Source: Actinopolyspora mzabensis
Lineage (GTDB): Bacteria; Actinomycetota; Actinomycetes; Mycobacteriales; Pseudonocardiaceae
NCBI RefSeq assembly: GCF_900101095.1
Contig: NZ_FNFM01000004.1
Coordinates: 186,001-250,000, forward strand
DNA: 64,000 nt
Reading direction: 5' to 3'
Part shown: positions 26,928-35,189 of the stretch, piece by piece
Layout: each line of letters opens with the position of its first letter
How positions within the stretch are numbered: position 1 is the first letter of the stretch
Notes under the pieces: model-generated
Database searches by the model: none
What the model was told of the DNA's origin: nothing
What the model saw: only the letters and a program-made list of their open reading frames with translations
Position numbers and translations under genes: made by a program

Positions 26928-27377
26928 GTGGCAGAGTCGTATTCCAGCGCCCTGGTGCAAGCTCCGGTGGATCGTGTTTGGCGTGTTTTTGGTGATTTCG
27001 CAGCCCTGGCCGACTGGCATCCGGCCATAATCGCGGGCGAACTCGAACAGGATTCGTCCCCGTTCGCGGTGGGTGCCGTGCGGGAGCTCCGGCTGGCCGA
27101 CGGTTCGACGGTACGGGAACGGCTGATCGCGTTCGATTCGCTTCGACGTTCCTACGGTTACGAGATGCTCGAAGGACCGTTCCAGGTGCGGAACTATCGC
27201 GCCATGGTTCGCGTGGCACCGGTTACCACCACCGGCGCGACCTTCGCCGAGTGGTGGGCTTCCTACGACCCCGCTCCCGAGCCGGACACCGACCGGGCGG
27301 CCGAGCTCGATCGTGTTTTCCGTGAGGACGTGTTCGCCACCGGGCTGGCCGCCCTGGGGCGGGTCTGCGCGGAGTGA
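26928..27377 (+). CDS. SRPBCC-family (START-like) protein
   Basis: A 149-residue cytoplasmic protein of the polyketide-cyclase/Bet-v-1 fold, a hydrophobic ligand pocket. It shows SYSSALVQAPVDRVWRVFGDFAALADWHPAI, GAVRELRLADGSTVRERL, YGYEMLEGPFQVRNYRAMVRV and a C-terminal helix. GTG 26928 is preceded by AGGGAG at 11 bases; a GTG at 26916 would be inside that site. No functional partner is evident. It could bind a lipid or polyketide. Confidence 0.85.
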   Translation: MAESYSSALVQAPVDRVWRVFGDFAALADWHPAIIAGELEQDSSPFAVGAVRELRLADGSTVRERLIAFDSLRRSYGYEMLEGPFQVRNYRAMVRVAPVTTTGATFAEWWASYDPAPEPDTDRAAELDRVFREDVFATGLAALGRVCAE

Positions 27378-27574
27378 CGCCGGGACCGCCGGTGTGAGGC
27401 TCGTCCCGACCGTTTCCCTCGGTTTCTCGTGTCTCACCGGTTCGTTTGCCGCCGCTCCGTTCGGTCCCGAACGTGACCGATGAGTTCGGCCGCCGTTCGG
27501 CGCTCCGGACGTATTTTGTTGCGCAGCGAAAATGGCGACCGGATATGTAATGGGCGGGCTGGCGCACGTCGAAT

Positions 27575-28588
27575 ATGCCAACGGTTAGAGTCGTACGCGT
27601 GCCAAGCAGCTTCGTGCAGTCCGCAGCAGATTCAGCAGATCCCGAAATCGGAGCCGAGCGCGTCGTCGTCACCGGCGGATCGGGTTTCGTCGGAAGAGCC
27701 GTGGTCAGGGCGTTCGTGCAACGTGGCAACCCGGTGACGATCGTCGATCGAGTGACTCCCGAGATACCCGAGCAGTATCGTCACCTGGTCACACACGTGG
27801 CCGGCGAGCTGACAGATCCGCAGGTGCGGGAAGCGGCTGTTCCGGAGGGCAGTGCCGGGATCATCCATCTGGCCGCCATCACCTCGGTGTTGCGTTCCGT
27901 GGACAAACCGGCGGAGACTTTCGCCGAGAACCTTGAGGTCACCCAGGGGCTGCTCGAACTGGCACGGCAGCGTGGTGTCGGGCGTTTCGTGCTGGCCTCG
28001 ACCAACGCGGTGGTCGGGGACATCGGCTACGGGACCATCTCCGAGCGGCTCCCGCTGCGCCCGCTGACTCCCTACGGCTCGACCAAGGCCGCCTGCGAGA
28101 TGCTGCTGTCCGGCTACAGCGGCGCCTACGGCATAGCGACAACCGCACTGCGGTTCACGAACATCTACGGCCCCGGCATGAGCCACAAGGACAGTTTCGT
28201 CCCCAGGCTGATGCGTGCGGCACTGGCGGGCGAAGGCGTGGAGGTCTACGGCGACGGTTCACAGAGCCGCGACTTCGTGCACATCGACGACGTGGTTCAG
28301 GCCATCACGGCCTCCTGGGACAAGCAGTACAACGGAACCGCGGTGATCGGCTCCGGAAACTCCATCTCGGTCATGGAACTCATCGAATCGGTACGCGCCG
28401 CCACGGGCAAGGAATTGCCGGTCACGCACGTACCCGCCAAGAACGGCGAGATGCCCGCCGTGATCGTCGAGATCGAGAAGGCCAGGCGGGAACTGGGGTA
28501 CGCGCCCAACGTGCGGCTGACCGACGGGTTGCGCACGGTGTGGGATGACTTCCGTGACGCTGACGGCAGGGCCTCCGTAACGACATGA
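27575..28588 (+). CDS. NAD-dependent epimerase/dehydratase (extended SDR)
   Basis: Acts on a nucleotide sugar. The 337-residue protein has VVVTGGSGFVGRAVVRAF (NAD), HLAAITSVLRSVDKP, STNAVVGD, catalytic Y in PLTPYGSTKAACEMLL, LRFTNIYGPGM and GDGSQSRDFVHIDDVV, matching GalE/RmlB-like enzymes. The exact activity is not readable. Start is uncertain: ATG 27575 or, perhaps as a leaderless transcript, GTG 27599 with TAGAGT at 27586-27591 as the -10. It overlaps the next GT-C gene by four bases, so both belong to one transcript. Confidence 0.88.
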   Translation: MPTVRVVRVPSSFVQSAADSADPEIGAERVVVTGGSGFVGRAVVRAFVQRGNPVTIVDRVTPEIPEQYRHLVTHVAGELTDPQVREAAVPEGSAGIIHLAAITSVLRSVDKPAETFAENLEVTQGLLELARQRGVGRFVLASTNAVVGDIGYGTISERLPLRPLTPYGSTKAACEMLLSGYSGAYGIATTALRFTNIYGPGMSHKDSFVPRLMRAALAGEGVEVYGDGSQSRDFVHIDDVVQAITASWDKQYNGTAVIGSGNSISVMELIESVRAATGKELPVTHVPAKNGEMPAVIVEIEKARRELGYAPNVRLTDGLRTVWDDFRDADGRASVTT

Positions 28589-30018
28589 CCACTCGACTGT
28601 TGCGCACAGTCCGCCAGCACTGGCTGCTGGTGCTGTTCCTGTTCGTCGGCGTCCTGCTGCGGATCGTCGTGGAGATCGCGTACCGGCCTGCGCTGCTCTA
28701 CATCGACTCCTTCCGATACCTGAAGGACCTCGGGGTCTTTTTCCCCGGCAACATCAACCCCATCGGTTACGAGGTGTTGCTTCTCGGCCCGGTTCTGCTG
28801 ATCGGCGATCTGGGGCTCGTGGCGATAGTGCAGCACCTGCTGGGGTTGGCACTGGCACTTTCCAGTTACGCGTTGCTGATGCGTTTCGGATGCAGGCGGT
28901 GGTTGGCCGCGCTCGCGGTGGCTCCGGTGCTGCTGGACGCCTACCAGCTCCAGATCGAGCACCTGATCATGTCCGACCTGTTGTTCCAGGTGCTGCTGCT
29001 GCTCGTGGTCATCCTGCTGACTTGGTGGGGCACTCCCGGGCCCCGCCTGGCTCTGCTGGGTGGCCTGTTGCTCGGCGGATCCGTGCTGGTGCGCCTGGTC
29101 GGCCTCACCCTGGTGGTACCCGCGGCGGTCTTCGTGCTGCTTGCGGCCGGGCTGCGTCCCAGGGACGGTTGGAGGCGACGACTGGGATCGGCCCTGGCGC
29201 TGGTGGCAGGCTTCGTGTTCATGCTCTCCGCTTACGCGGGGTACCACATGTACTGGACCGGCTACCCCGCTCTCGGTGGCTCCACCGGTAGCGTCGTCTT
29301 CGGGCGCACCGCGATGGTCGCCGACTGCGAGCGGCTCGAACTGACACCGGCTCAGCGAGCCGTCTGCCCGGAAGCTCCGGTGGCCGAGCGTAAGCGCATG
29401 GGCATCGATTACTACATGCACTTTTTCCACAACGAGGTCGACGCCGGTGAACTACCCGAGGAGGTCAGTTACTCCGAGGCACAGCACTCACTGGCGTTCA
29501 AGGTACTGCGCAACCAGCCCTTCGAAGTGTTCGCGGGTATCGCCAAGGACTTCGCCAAGGGATTCGCGCCGATGCGAACACTCTCCCCCGGTGATGTTCC
29601 GCTGGCCCGCTGGCAGTTCCAGACCGAATATCCGCTCTACACCCATGAGTGGGTAACGCGAGATTGGCTGGAATACTACGATCAGGGCAGTTACTCCGTC
29701 AACGAGCGTGCGGCGGGCTTCCTGCGCGCATACCAGTTGGGGGGAGGTTACACTCCTGGCACCGTTCTGGGGCTGGCTCTGGTTCTCACCGTAGCGGCGA
29801 TGCTTGGGGTGGGGAGAGCCCGCCGGAGTGGACTCCGGGCCGTCTGCCTGCTTTCCGGCGGCTTGGGTACCGCGGTGTTGTTCACCGCGGCGGCGATGGA
29901 GTTCTCCTGGCGTTATCAACTACCCGCACTCGTCCTGCTGCCACTGGCGGGTGCGTTGGGGATCACGGCCATTACCGGCCGTCGAATTGATACGAAGGGT
30001 TCCGCGACGAACCGGTAG
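28585..30018 (+). CDS. GT-C type membrane glycosyltransferase-like protein
   Basis: A 477-residue membrane protein with about ten hydrophobic segments. The first lumenal loop contains ALLYIDSFRYLKDLG, the acidic site expected of GT-C transferases that use lipid-linked sugars. A long soluble loop (about 240-385), with DWLEYYDQGSYSVNERAAG, is followed by three more membrane segments. The ATGA overlap with the upstream epimerase and the following GT2 gene suggest an enzyme set adding a sugar at the outer membrane face. Acceptor unknown. Confidence 0.82.
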   Translation: MTTRLLRTVRQHWLLVLFLFVGVLLRIVVEIAYRPALLYIDSFRYLKDLGVFFPGNINPIGYEVLLLGPVLLIGDLGLVAIVQHLLGLALALSSYALLMRFGCRRWLAALAVAPVLLDAYQLQIEHLIMSDLLFQVLLLLVVILLTWWGTPGPRLALLGGLLLGGSVLVRLVGLTLVVPAAVFVLLAAGLRPRDGWRRRLGSALALVAGFVFMLSAYAGYHMYWTGYPALGGSTGSVVFGRTAMVADCERLELTPAQRAVCPEAPVAERKRMGIDYYMHFFHNEVDAGELPEEVSYSEAQHSLAFKVLRNQPFEVFAGIAKDFAKGFAPMRTLSPGDVPLARWQFQTEYPLYTHEWVTRDWLEYYDQGSYSVNERAAGFLRAYQLGGGYTPGTVLGLALVLTVAAMLGVGRARRSGLRAVCLLSGGLGTAVLFTAAAMEFSWRYQLPALVLLPLAGALGITAITGRRIDTKGSATNR

Positions 30019-30046
30019 CCGAGATCACGGCACGAAGGAGCACGAG

Positions 30047-30892
30047 ATGCCGACGACCTTTCCGGACGAGGTCGATGAGGATGCATTGGCCGATTACGCG
30101 GCGCGGTACGGGGATCACCGGTTCGCGCCGGTGGTGGTGCTGATCGCCGCCTACAACGAGCGGGATGCCATACCAGCCGTGCTGGAGGGTATCCCCGGTT
30201 CCAGCTGCGATCTCGACGTGGACACCCTGGTGGTCGTCGACGGGGCCTCCGACGACACCGCCGACGTCGCCGTGAGGCACGGCGCCTACACCTGTGTGGC
30301 CGGGACCAACCGGGGGCAGGGGGCCGCGCTGCGGCTCGGCTACCGACTCGCGGCAGAACGCGGTGCGAGTTACGTGGTAACCACGGATGCCGACGGGCAG
30401 TACGAGATCGACGAGCTTCCCCGGTTATTGCGTCCGATCGTCGACGACGAGGCCGACTTCGTCACCGGCTCGCGCAGGTTGGGCAGCAGCGAGAATCCGC
30501 AGCTGCTGCGTCGCCTGGGGACCTACGTGTTCGCCTGGCTGGTCAGCATGATGACCGGACAGCGCATCACCGACACGTCTTTCGGATTCCGCGCGATGCG
30601 GGTCGAGGTGGCCAACTCGGTTCGGCTGGAACAACAGCAGTACCAGTCGTCCGAGCTTCTGGTGGGTGTCCTGGCGCGCGGCTACCGGGTTCGGGAGCAG
30701 GCCATGACCATGCGGCAGCGGGTGGCCGGTGTCAGCAAGAAGGGCAACAACGTGCTCTACGGCTATCGCTACAGCAGAGTGGTACTGGGCACCTGGCTCC
30801 GGGAGCGTCGCGCCCGGCGACTGTCCGGTGCCGCCGGGACCTCCTCGGCGGACGAGCAGGTCAGCGAACCTGCTCGCGCCGCCGGGGAGTAG
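30047..30892 (+). CDS. GT2 glycosyltransferase, dolichyl-phosphate mannosyltransferase-like
   Basis: Makes a polyprenyl-phosphate sugar from a nucleotide sugar. The 281-residue protein has VVVLIAAYNERDAIPAVLEGIP, VVVDGASDDTADVA, NRGQGAALRLGYRLAAERGASYVVTTDADGQYEIDELP (metal-binding DAD) and SFGFRAMR. It lacks C-terminal membrane helices, as in the soluble DPM1 type. ATG 30047 follows AAGGAG. The product would feed the GT-C enzyme just upstream; a GtrA protein lies convergent and may flip the lipid-linked sugar. Confidence 0.9.
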   Translation: MPTTFPDEVDEDALADYAARYGDHRFAPVVVLIAAYNERDAIPAVLEGIPGSSCDLDVDTLVVVDGASDDTADVAVRHGAYTCVAGTNRGQGAALRLGYRLAAERGASYVVTTDADGQYEIDELPRLLRPIVDDEADFVTGSRRLGSSENPQLLRRLGTYVFAWLVSMMTGQRITDTSFGFRAMRVEVANSVRLEQQQYQSSELLVGVLARGYRVREQAMTMRQRVAGVSKKGNNVLYGYRYSRVVLGTWLRERRARRLSGAAGTSSADEQVSEPARAAGE

Positions 30893-31337
30893 CGAAGACC
30901 ACGCGGTCGAGCAGGAAGAACTTGACCACGAACATCAGCAGGTAGGTGCCGAAGTAAGCTCCCCACACGAGGGCGACTCTGCGGACCTCGGAATCGGTGA
31001 AGAGATTGTGGGCGAGTTCCTCCGTGTAGTTGGTGGCGACCGCCGCTATCAGGAAGGTGGCCACCGAGACCAGCGCGAACCGTGTCAGTTCACCGCCCAG
31101 CCGGCTGTTGCCTGTGCTTCCCCAGTTCCTGCGATTCAGGAAGAAGTTGGGTACCGCTCCGGCGAGCCACCCCAGCACGGTGGACAGGGTCGATGCCGAG
31201 CCGATCCAGTAGGACACGACGAATACGAGCTGACTGCTGATGGTCGCCAATGCGGAGACCGCGGCGAAACCACGCAGCAGTCTCCAGTACCGGCCTGTGC
31301 CGCCGGACTTCGACGGCGGCTCCGGGGTAGCGGCCAC
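30861..31337 (-). CDS. GtrA-family membrane protein
   Basis: A 158-residue protein with four membrane segments. It contains RGFAAVSALATISSQLVFVVSYWIG, GWLAGAVPNFFLNRRNWGS (the family motif with NFxLNRxWxF-like pattern) and FGTYLLMFVVKFFLLDRVVF. GtrA proteins are proposed flippases for polyprenyl-phosphate sugars. GTG 31337 follows GGAGGG; upstream extension would be polar and unconserved. The 3' end overlaps that of the GT2 gene by 32 bases, tail to tail. It fits the GT-C/GT2 set functionally. Confidence 0.88.
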   Translation of the reverse strand: MAATPEPPSKSGGTGRYWRLLRGFAAVSALATISSQLVFVVSYWIGSASTLSTVLGWLAGAVPNFFLNRRNWGSTGNSRLGGELTRFALVSVATFLIAAVATNYTEELAHNLFTDSEVRRVALVWGAYFGTYLLMFVVKFFLLDRVVFATPRRREQVR

Positions 31338-31660
31338 GTTTGCTTCCCTCCGGGTGGAAGAGTGGTTGTCCGAAACGAGCTCCACGAACTGTACGGAAGT
31401 GGCTTCGCCATCCGGCCGACGGATGAGATCATGCCGTTCGTGGAGGTGGGGTTGGCTGTTGCGCCGCAACAGTTAGCCTTTCACATCGAACACGATAGTG
31501 TGGTGAGGGCTTGAGTCGCGCACAGCGTGTTCGATGAATTACATTCTGTGGATACCCCCAAGGTACGGGTGCCGCGGAACGGACCCTGATAGATGGCAGC
31601 CACGGTCTCGTTACACACGAGCACCGAAGGATGCCGACATTTTGTAGAGGAGAAGAAGGC
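31338..31660. other. divergent intergenic region gtrA-like / sqdB-like
   Basis: 323 bases with no gene. It holds the palindrome CTGTTGCG-C-CGCAACAG (31456-31472) and a perfect 11-base inverted repeat CATCGAACACG...CGTGTTCGATG (31484-31494 and 31526-31536) with 31 bases between the arms. Promoters for both genes should lie here; TACATT at about 31540 is a possible -10 for the plus-strand gene. Confidence 0.5.
31456..31536. promoter_or_regulatory. paired palindromes upstream of sqdB-like gene
   Basis: A 17-base palindrome with 8-base arms at 31456-31472, then inverted repeat arms of 11 bases at 31484 and 31526. The 11-base arms can act as two binding sites looped together or as a long-range stem. 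They sit 125-205 bases before the epimerase start. Function inferred. Confidence 0.45.
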
Positions 31661-32830
31661 GTGCGAATCCTCGTCCTCGGTGGGGACGGCTATCTTGGTT
31701 GGCCGACCGCTCTGCATCTGTCCGACTGCGGTCACGAGGTGGCCGTAGCAGACAACTTCGCCCGTAGGGCCTACGACCACGAAATGGGCGTACGCAGTCT
31801 GGTTCCGGCGGAGCCGCTGCAGGTGCGTGTCGATGCCTGGCGGGAGGTTTCCGGGCAGGACATCAAGATGTACTACGGTGATCTCGTCGACGCCGACTTC
31901 ACCGTCGAGATGATCCGGGACTTCCGTCCCGACACCATCGTGCACTTCGCCGAACAGCGAGCCGCCCCATACTCGATGATCGACCGCAAGCACGCGGTCT
32001 ACACCCAGCAGAACAACGTTGTCGGCAACCTCAACGTGCTGTTCGCGATCCAGGAAGTCGATCCGGAGATCCACCTGGTCAAGCTCGGCACCATGGGTGA
32101 GTACGGCACGCCCAACATCGATATCGAAGAGGGCTGGCTGGAAGTCACTCACAAGGGGCGCACCGACCGGATGCTGTACCCGAAGAAACCCGGCTCCTTC
32201 TACCACCTCAGCAAGGTGCACGACAGTCACAACATCGAGTTCGCCTGTCGTATCTGGGGGCTGCGTGCCACCGATCTCAACCAGGGTGTCGTATACGGGC
32301 AGGAAACACCGCAGACCGTGCGGGACCCGCGGTTGGCGACCCGGTTCGATTACGATGCCATCTTCGGCACGGTGCTCAACCGTTTCGTGATCCAGGCAGT
32401 GCTCGGGCACCCCCTCACCGTTTACGGAACCGGCAGCCAGACACGCGGTGTCATCGACATCAGGGACACCGTGGAGTGCATCCGCCTCGCTGCCGAGAGC
32501 CCTGCCGACAAGGGTGAGTTCCGGGTCTTCAACCAGATGACCGAGAGCTTCTCGGTCGAGGAGATCGCCAAGACGGTCGCCAACAACTACCACGGCTCCG
32601 TCGAGGTGGAGTACCTCGACAACCCACGTGTGGAGCAGGACCAGCACTACTACAACGTGGTGCACACGGGCCTGGTGGAACTCGGGCTGGACCCGCACCT
32701 GCTGTCCAACACCCTGATCAACTCGCTGTTCGGCGTCGCCGAGCAGTTCAAGGACCGGGTGGACCTGGGCGCGATGCGTCCCACCGTCGAGTGGCGCACG
32801 GCCTCCAGCCCGATGCGCTCCGAAGGCTGA
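31661..32830 (+). CDS. UDP-sulfoquinovose synthase-like epimerase
   Basis: Extended SDR of 389 residues closely resembling SqdB/SQD1, which makes UDP-sulfoquinovose from UDP-glucose and sulfite. SqdB hallmarks are visible: LVLGGDGYLGWPTALHLSD, VHFAEQRAAPYSMIDRKHAVYTQ, LVKLGTMGEYGTPNIDIEEGWL, FYHLSKVHDSHNIEFA (catalytic Y and K), and a C-terminal FNQMTESFSVEEIA block. GTG 31661 follows GAGGAGAAGAAGG. No sqdX or sqdD-type sulfolipid transferase lies in the window; nearby GT-C, GT2 and GtrA genes might transfer the sugar to another acceptor. UDP-glucose 4-epimerase-like activity is the alternative. Confidence 0.85.
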   Translation: MRILVLGGDGYLGWPTALHLSDCGHEVAVADNFARRAYDHEMGVRSLVPAEPLQVRVDAWREVSGQDIKMYYGDLVDADFTVEMIRDFRPDTIVHFAEQRAAPYSMIDRKHAVYTQQNNVVGNLNVLFAIQEVDPEIHLVKLGTMGEYGTPNIDIEEGWLEVTHKGRTDRMLYPKKPGSFYHLSKVHDSHNIEFACRIWGLRATDLNQGVVYGQETPQTVRDPRLATRFDYDAIFGTVLNRFVIQAVLGHPLTVYGTGSQTRGVIDIRDTVECIRLAAESPADKGEFRVFNQMTESFSVEEIAKTVANNYHGSVEVEYLDNPRVEQDQHYYNVVHTGLVELGLDPHLLSNTLINSLFGVAEQFKDRVDLGAMRPTVEWRTASSPMRSEG

Positions 32831-32927
32831 TTCACCGCAACGGACGACTCGACAGCGGTGGTGATCGTCCCTGCCGCTGGTTGCGCTCTCCGCTCGAAGA
32901 AGCGGGTACGTAGCCGGTGATTGGCTT

Positions 32928-32965
32928 CGGCGGCTGAACCGGATTCCCCTCCGGTTCAGCCGCCG
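32928..32965. terminator. bidirectional terminator
   Basis: CGGCGGCTGAACCGGA (32928-32943) and TCCGGTTCAGCCGCCG (32950-32965) pair perfectly over 16 bases with a six-base loop, between the sqdB-like gene and the convergent DUF6069 gene. Confidence 0.8.
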
Positions 32966-32970
32966 GTTGT

Positions 32971-33441
32971 TCAACGTCGGGGCCTGCTGGCCCCGGCGGC
33001 CACCCCTGTCACGAGCGTTCCGATCGCCAGACCGATCACCACGTTCAGCGCACAGCTGGCAACCTGCGTCTGCAGTGCGGCATCCGTGGTGAATGGGCGT
33101 ACGGCTACGGCCACGGTGGCCAGCGTTACTATCCAGCCGAAGAAGAGGTGCGGGCGCGGTGTGGTCACCAGCAGTAGGTGTACCAGGGCCGTCGCCAGCA
33201 GTGCGGCGAGTGCGGCGAACAGGCACAGCCGGGCCGTGCTGACGTCGCCCAGCGTTCCGTAGCGCGAAGGGCCGAGCACGGGGATTCGCAGGACACCCCG
33301 CATGACCACCACCGCCACGAGCCCCACGAGCGCGGCTACGAGTGCGGTGGCGGCTCCGCCGGTCCACAGTTGCCTGGCGTTGACCGAAGTACGGCCGTTG
33401 TCGCCTCGATCTTCGGGCGGGCGGGTGTAATCCTCGGACAC
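32971..33441 (-). CDS. four-helix membrane protein, DUF6069-like
   Basis: A 156-residue protein with a 20-residue polar N-terminus and four hydrophobic segments (about residues 28-48, 70-90, 98-115, 128-150). LWTGGAATALVAALVGLVAV and GWIVTLATVAVAVRPFTTDA recall actinobacterial DUF6069 proteins. Role unknown. GTG 33441 has GGGAGG before it. Its stop is next to the bidirectional hairpin. Confidence 0.72.
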   Translation of the reverse strand: MSEDYTRPPEDRGDNGRTSVNARQLWTGGAATALVAALVGLVAVVVMRGVLRIPVLGPSRYGTLGDVSTARLCLFAALAALLATALVHLLLVTTPRPHLFFGWIVTLATVAVAVRPFTTDAALQTQVASCALNVVIGLAIGTLVTGVAAGASRPRR

Positions 33442-34159
33442 GGCCAGCCTCCCCCGTCGAAACGGTTATCACCCGACCAGGCTTGAGGACGGCCCTCCGG
33501 AGCGCAACGCAGGAGTCTCTACCTCACTCCGAAGAGTGGTTCAGCCTTCGCCGAGCATACATCCGTGCGTAGGGGGTCACCTCGCAACGTGTACGGGCCG
33601 ACGTGCTCCGTCGTCACGGATAGCTATTCGTGAATGAGGGTCATATTGGCGTGTCGGACGTCACCGTGGTCCCGTTGATTCGTGAAGATGATATTTTTTC
33701 CACGGGTTCGATCATTGTTCGAGCGGGCTACGTTTCAGTGTTTCGCGATCTTTTTCAGATCGTTTTTTCCATGATTTTTGATCTCCGGCAGGTCCTCTGT
33801 GGGATCTTCTTCTTTTTCTTGCTTCCGTTTTTACCTGCGAATTCGGTGGAAATGATGTTTCCTGCTTCGCTCCGTCGGCCGCGGGGAGTGATTCGGTCCC
33901 GCTCGGGCTGGGGTGCCAAGTGGTCGTTTGGTTGACCCGTTATCGAAGGGTAATCAAGTGTCGAATACTCAGTGTGTTTGATCGCGTTGAATGTGTGCTT
34001 CTTCCCTGCAACTAAAGGGTGAAAGCTTGATGTCTCGGATACATAAAGCTACGTTGCACCAGGTACGTCACGGTTCGGTCACGACGAACTCGACCCCCGA
34101 CGAGTAAGCCCGACCCCCGACGGGCAGTGGCCGGACCTCCCCGAGACGGAAAGGCGAAC
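33442..34159. other. long T-rich intergenic region before M23 peptidase
   Basis: 718 bases with no convincing gene. The part 33640-33860 is much richer in T than the rest of the window (for example TTTTTCAGATCGTTTTTTCC near 33750-33770) and contains a 101-residue open frame from 33630 with no protein-like composition. A GATC-TTTTTC-AGATC stem lies there. Closer to the peptidase gene are a weak promoter (TTGATG at 34027, TACGTT at 34050) and two small hairpins with the same loop at 34089-34125. A c-di-AMP (ydaO) riboswitch, common before such genes in actinobacteria, was looked for and not recognised. Confidence 0.55.
34089..34125 (+). repeat. two tandem mini-hairpins with identical loops
   Basis: CTCG-ACCCCCGA-CGAG (34089-34104) and GCCCG-ACCCCCGA-CGGGC (34108-34125). 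The arms differ but stay complementary while the eight-base loop is identical. They lie 34-71 bases before the peptidase ATG, in the probable leader RNA. Compensated arms with a conserved loop suggest an RNA element or a protein-binding site. Confidence 0.45.
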
Positions 34160-35107
34160 ATGGCCGACAAGAACGACGAGGGTGGCCGTCCCACGACCTC
34201 CACCCTCAAGTCCTATCTGCCTCAATCCCTGCGTAATTCTTTTTCCCGCGACTCGCGAACCCCGGTTCGCAACAAGGTGTTGGCGGGCGTGGTTGCCGCC
34301 GGTGCGTTCGTCGCCGTAGGCTCCCCCTTCGTCGCGGCGACGAACGGAGACGGTTCGGAATCGCAGAACCGTGATGTCGCCCCGGTGGCCGAACAGAGCC
34401 CGCTGAGCGCCGCGGTCAACGGCACCCCCGAGGCCCCCGGCTCGGTCCAGCTGCGTGGCGGCGCCTCCCAGAACGACGGTTCCGAGCGCCAGAACCTGAA
34501 CAAGAGCGAGAAGGTTCAGCAGCAACGCGAGAAGGCCGAGGCCGAGAAGGTCGAGGCCGAACAGCGCAAGGCCGCTCAGGAGCAGGCCGAGAAGAAGAAG
34601 GAGTTCGAGCGGAAGGCCGCCGAACAAGACAAGTCCGACAACAACGAGAAGCAGCCGAAGGACAAGGCCGCGGCCTCCGAGAAGTCCGCGAAGTCCGCGA
34701 AGCCCGAGAAGTCCGCAGCCCCCCAGAAGCTGGTGCAGAGCGGTTTTCTGACCTCCGGCTACCACAGCCGCGGCGGTAGCCATGCCGGCATCGACATCGG
34801 CGCCGACACCGGTACACCCATCTACGCGCCTCAGGCGGGCACCGTCATCAGCTCCGGCCCCGCCAGCGGGTTCGGCCTGTGGGTCCGGGTCCAGCACGAT
34901 GACGGCAGGGTCACCGTTTACGGACACATCCACAGCTCGCAGGTCAGTGTCGGCGAGCGCGTGGAGGCCGGGCAGCAGATCGCGACAGTGGGCAGCCGCG
35001 GGCAGTCCACCGGTCCGCACCTGCACTTCGAGGTTCGTACCGGACCCGGTGCCCAGGAGATCAACCCGATTCCGTGGTTGAAGCAGCTGGGCTACGCCCT
35101 CGGCTGA
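34160..35107 (+). CDS. M23-family peptidoglycan endopeptidase
   Basis: Secreted or membrane-anchored zinc peptidase of the LytM type. Residues 1-35 are polar, 38-60 hydrophobic (VLAGVVAAGAFVAVGSPFVAA), an unusually internal signal-anchor. Residues 112-190 form a lysine/glutamate/alanine-rich coiled coil. The catalytic domain follows with zinc ligands H208, D212 and H289 (SHAGIDIGADTGTP, PHLHFEVRTG) and YGHIHSSQVSVGERVEAGQQIATVG. Length 315 residues. ATG 34160 follows GGAAAGG; an earlier GTG at 34127 is less likely. Probably cuts cross-bridges at the growing wall. Confidence 0.92.
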   Translation: MADKNDEGGRPTTSTLKSYLPQSLRNSFSRDSRTPVRNKVLAGVVAAGAFVAVGSPFVAATNGDGSESQNRDVAPVAEQSPLSAAVNGTPEAPGSVQLRGGASQNDGSERQNLNKSEKVQQQREKAEAEKVEAEQRKAAQEQAEKKKEFERKAAEQDKSDNNEKQPKDKAAASEKSAKSAKPEKSAAPQKLVQSGFLTSGYHSRGGSHAGIDIGADTGTPIYAPQAGTVISSGPASGFGLWVRVQHDDGRVTVYGHIHSSQVSVGERVEAGQQIATVGSRGQSTGPHLHFEVRTGPGAQEINPIPWLKQLGYALG

Positions 35108-35144
35108 CCCCGGAACGCTGCTCACGGGCCGCTGCCCCCAGGTC

Positions 35145-35189
35145 GTTGCCGGGGATCCGAGTTACCCCCGACACCGGATCCCCGGCAAC
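35145..35189. terminator. bidirectional terminator M23 / sigF
   Basis: GTTGCCGGGGATCCG (35145-35159) and CGGATCCCCGGCAAC (35175-35189) pair perfectly over 15 bases, loop 15 bases. Lies after the peptidase gene and before the convergent sigF end. Confidence 0.75.

Noticed and set aside
31484-31536. LexA SOS box
   Set aside because: The arms contain CGAAC and GTTCG but 31 bases separate the arms instead of the few found in SOS boxes.
31481-33472. 663-residue minus-strand open frame opposite the sqdB-like gene
   Set aside because: Shadow of a strongly conserved gene; it also crosses a perfect terminator hairpin.
33630-33935. Open frame of 101 residues in the T-rich gap
   Set aside because: Its composition (Phe runs, then Arg/Ser) comes from the T-rich sequence, no ribosome site precedes the start, and no family is recognisable.
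33935-34159. c-di-AMP (ydaO) riboswitch before the M23 peptidase
   Set aside because: The characteristic GACAGGGGCGAACC and GGGTGAATC blocks were not seen; only a GGGTGAA fragment is present.
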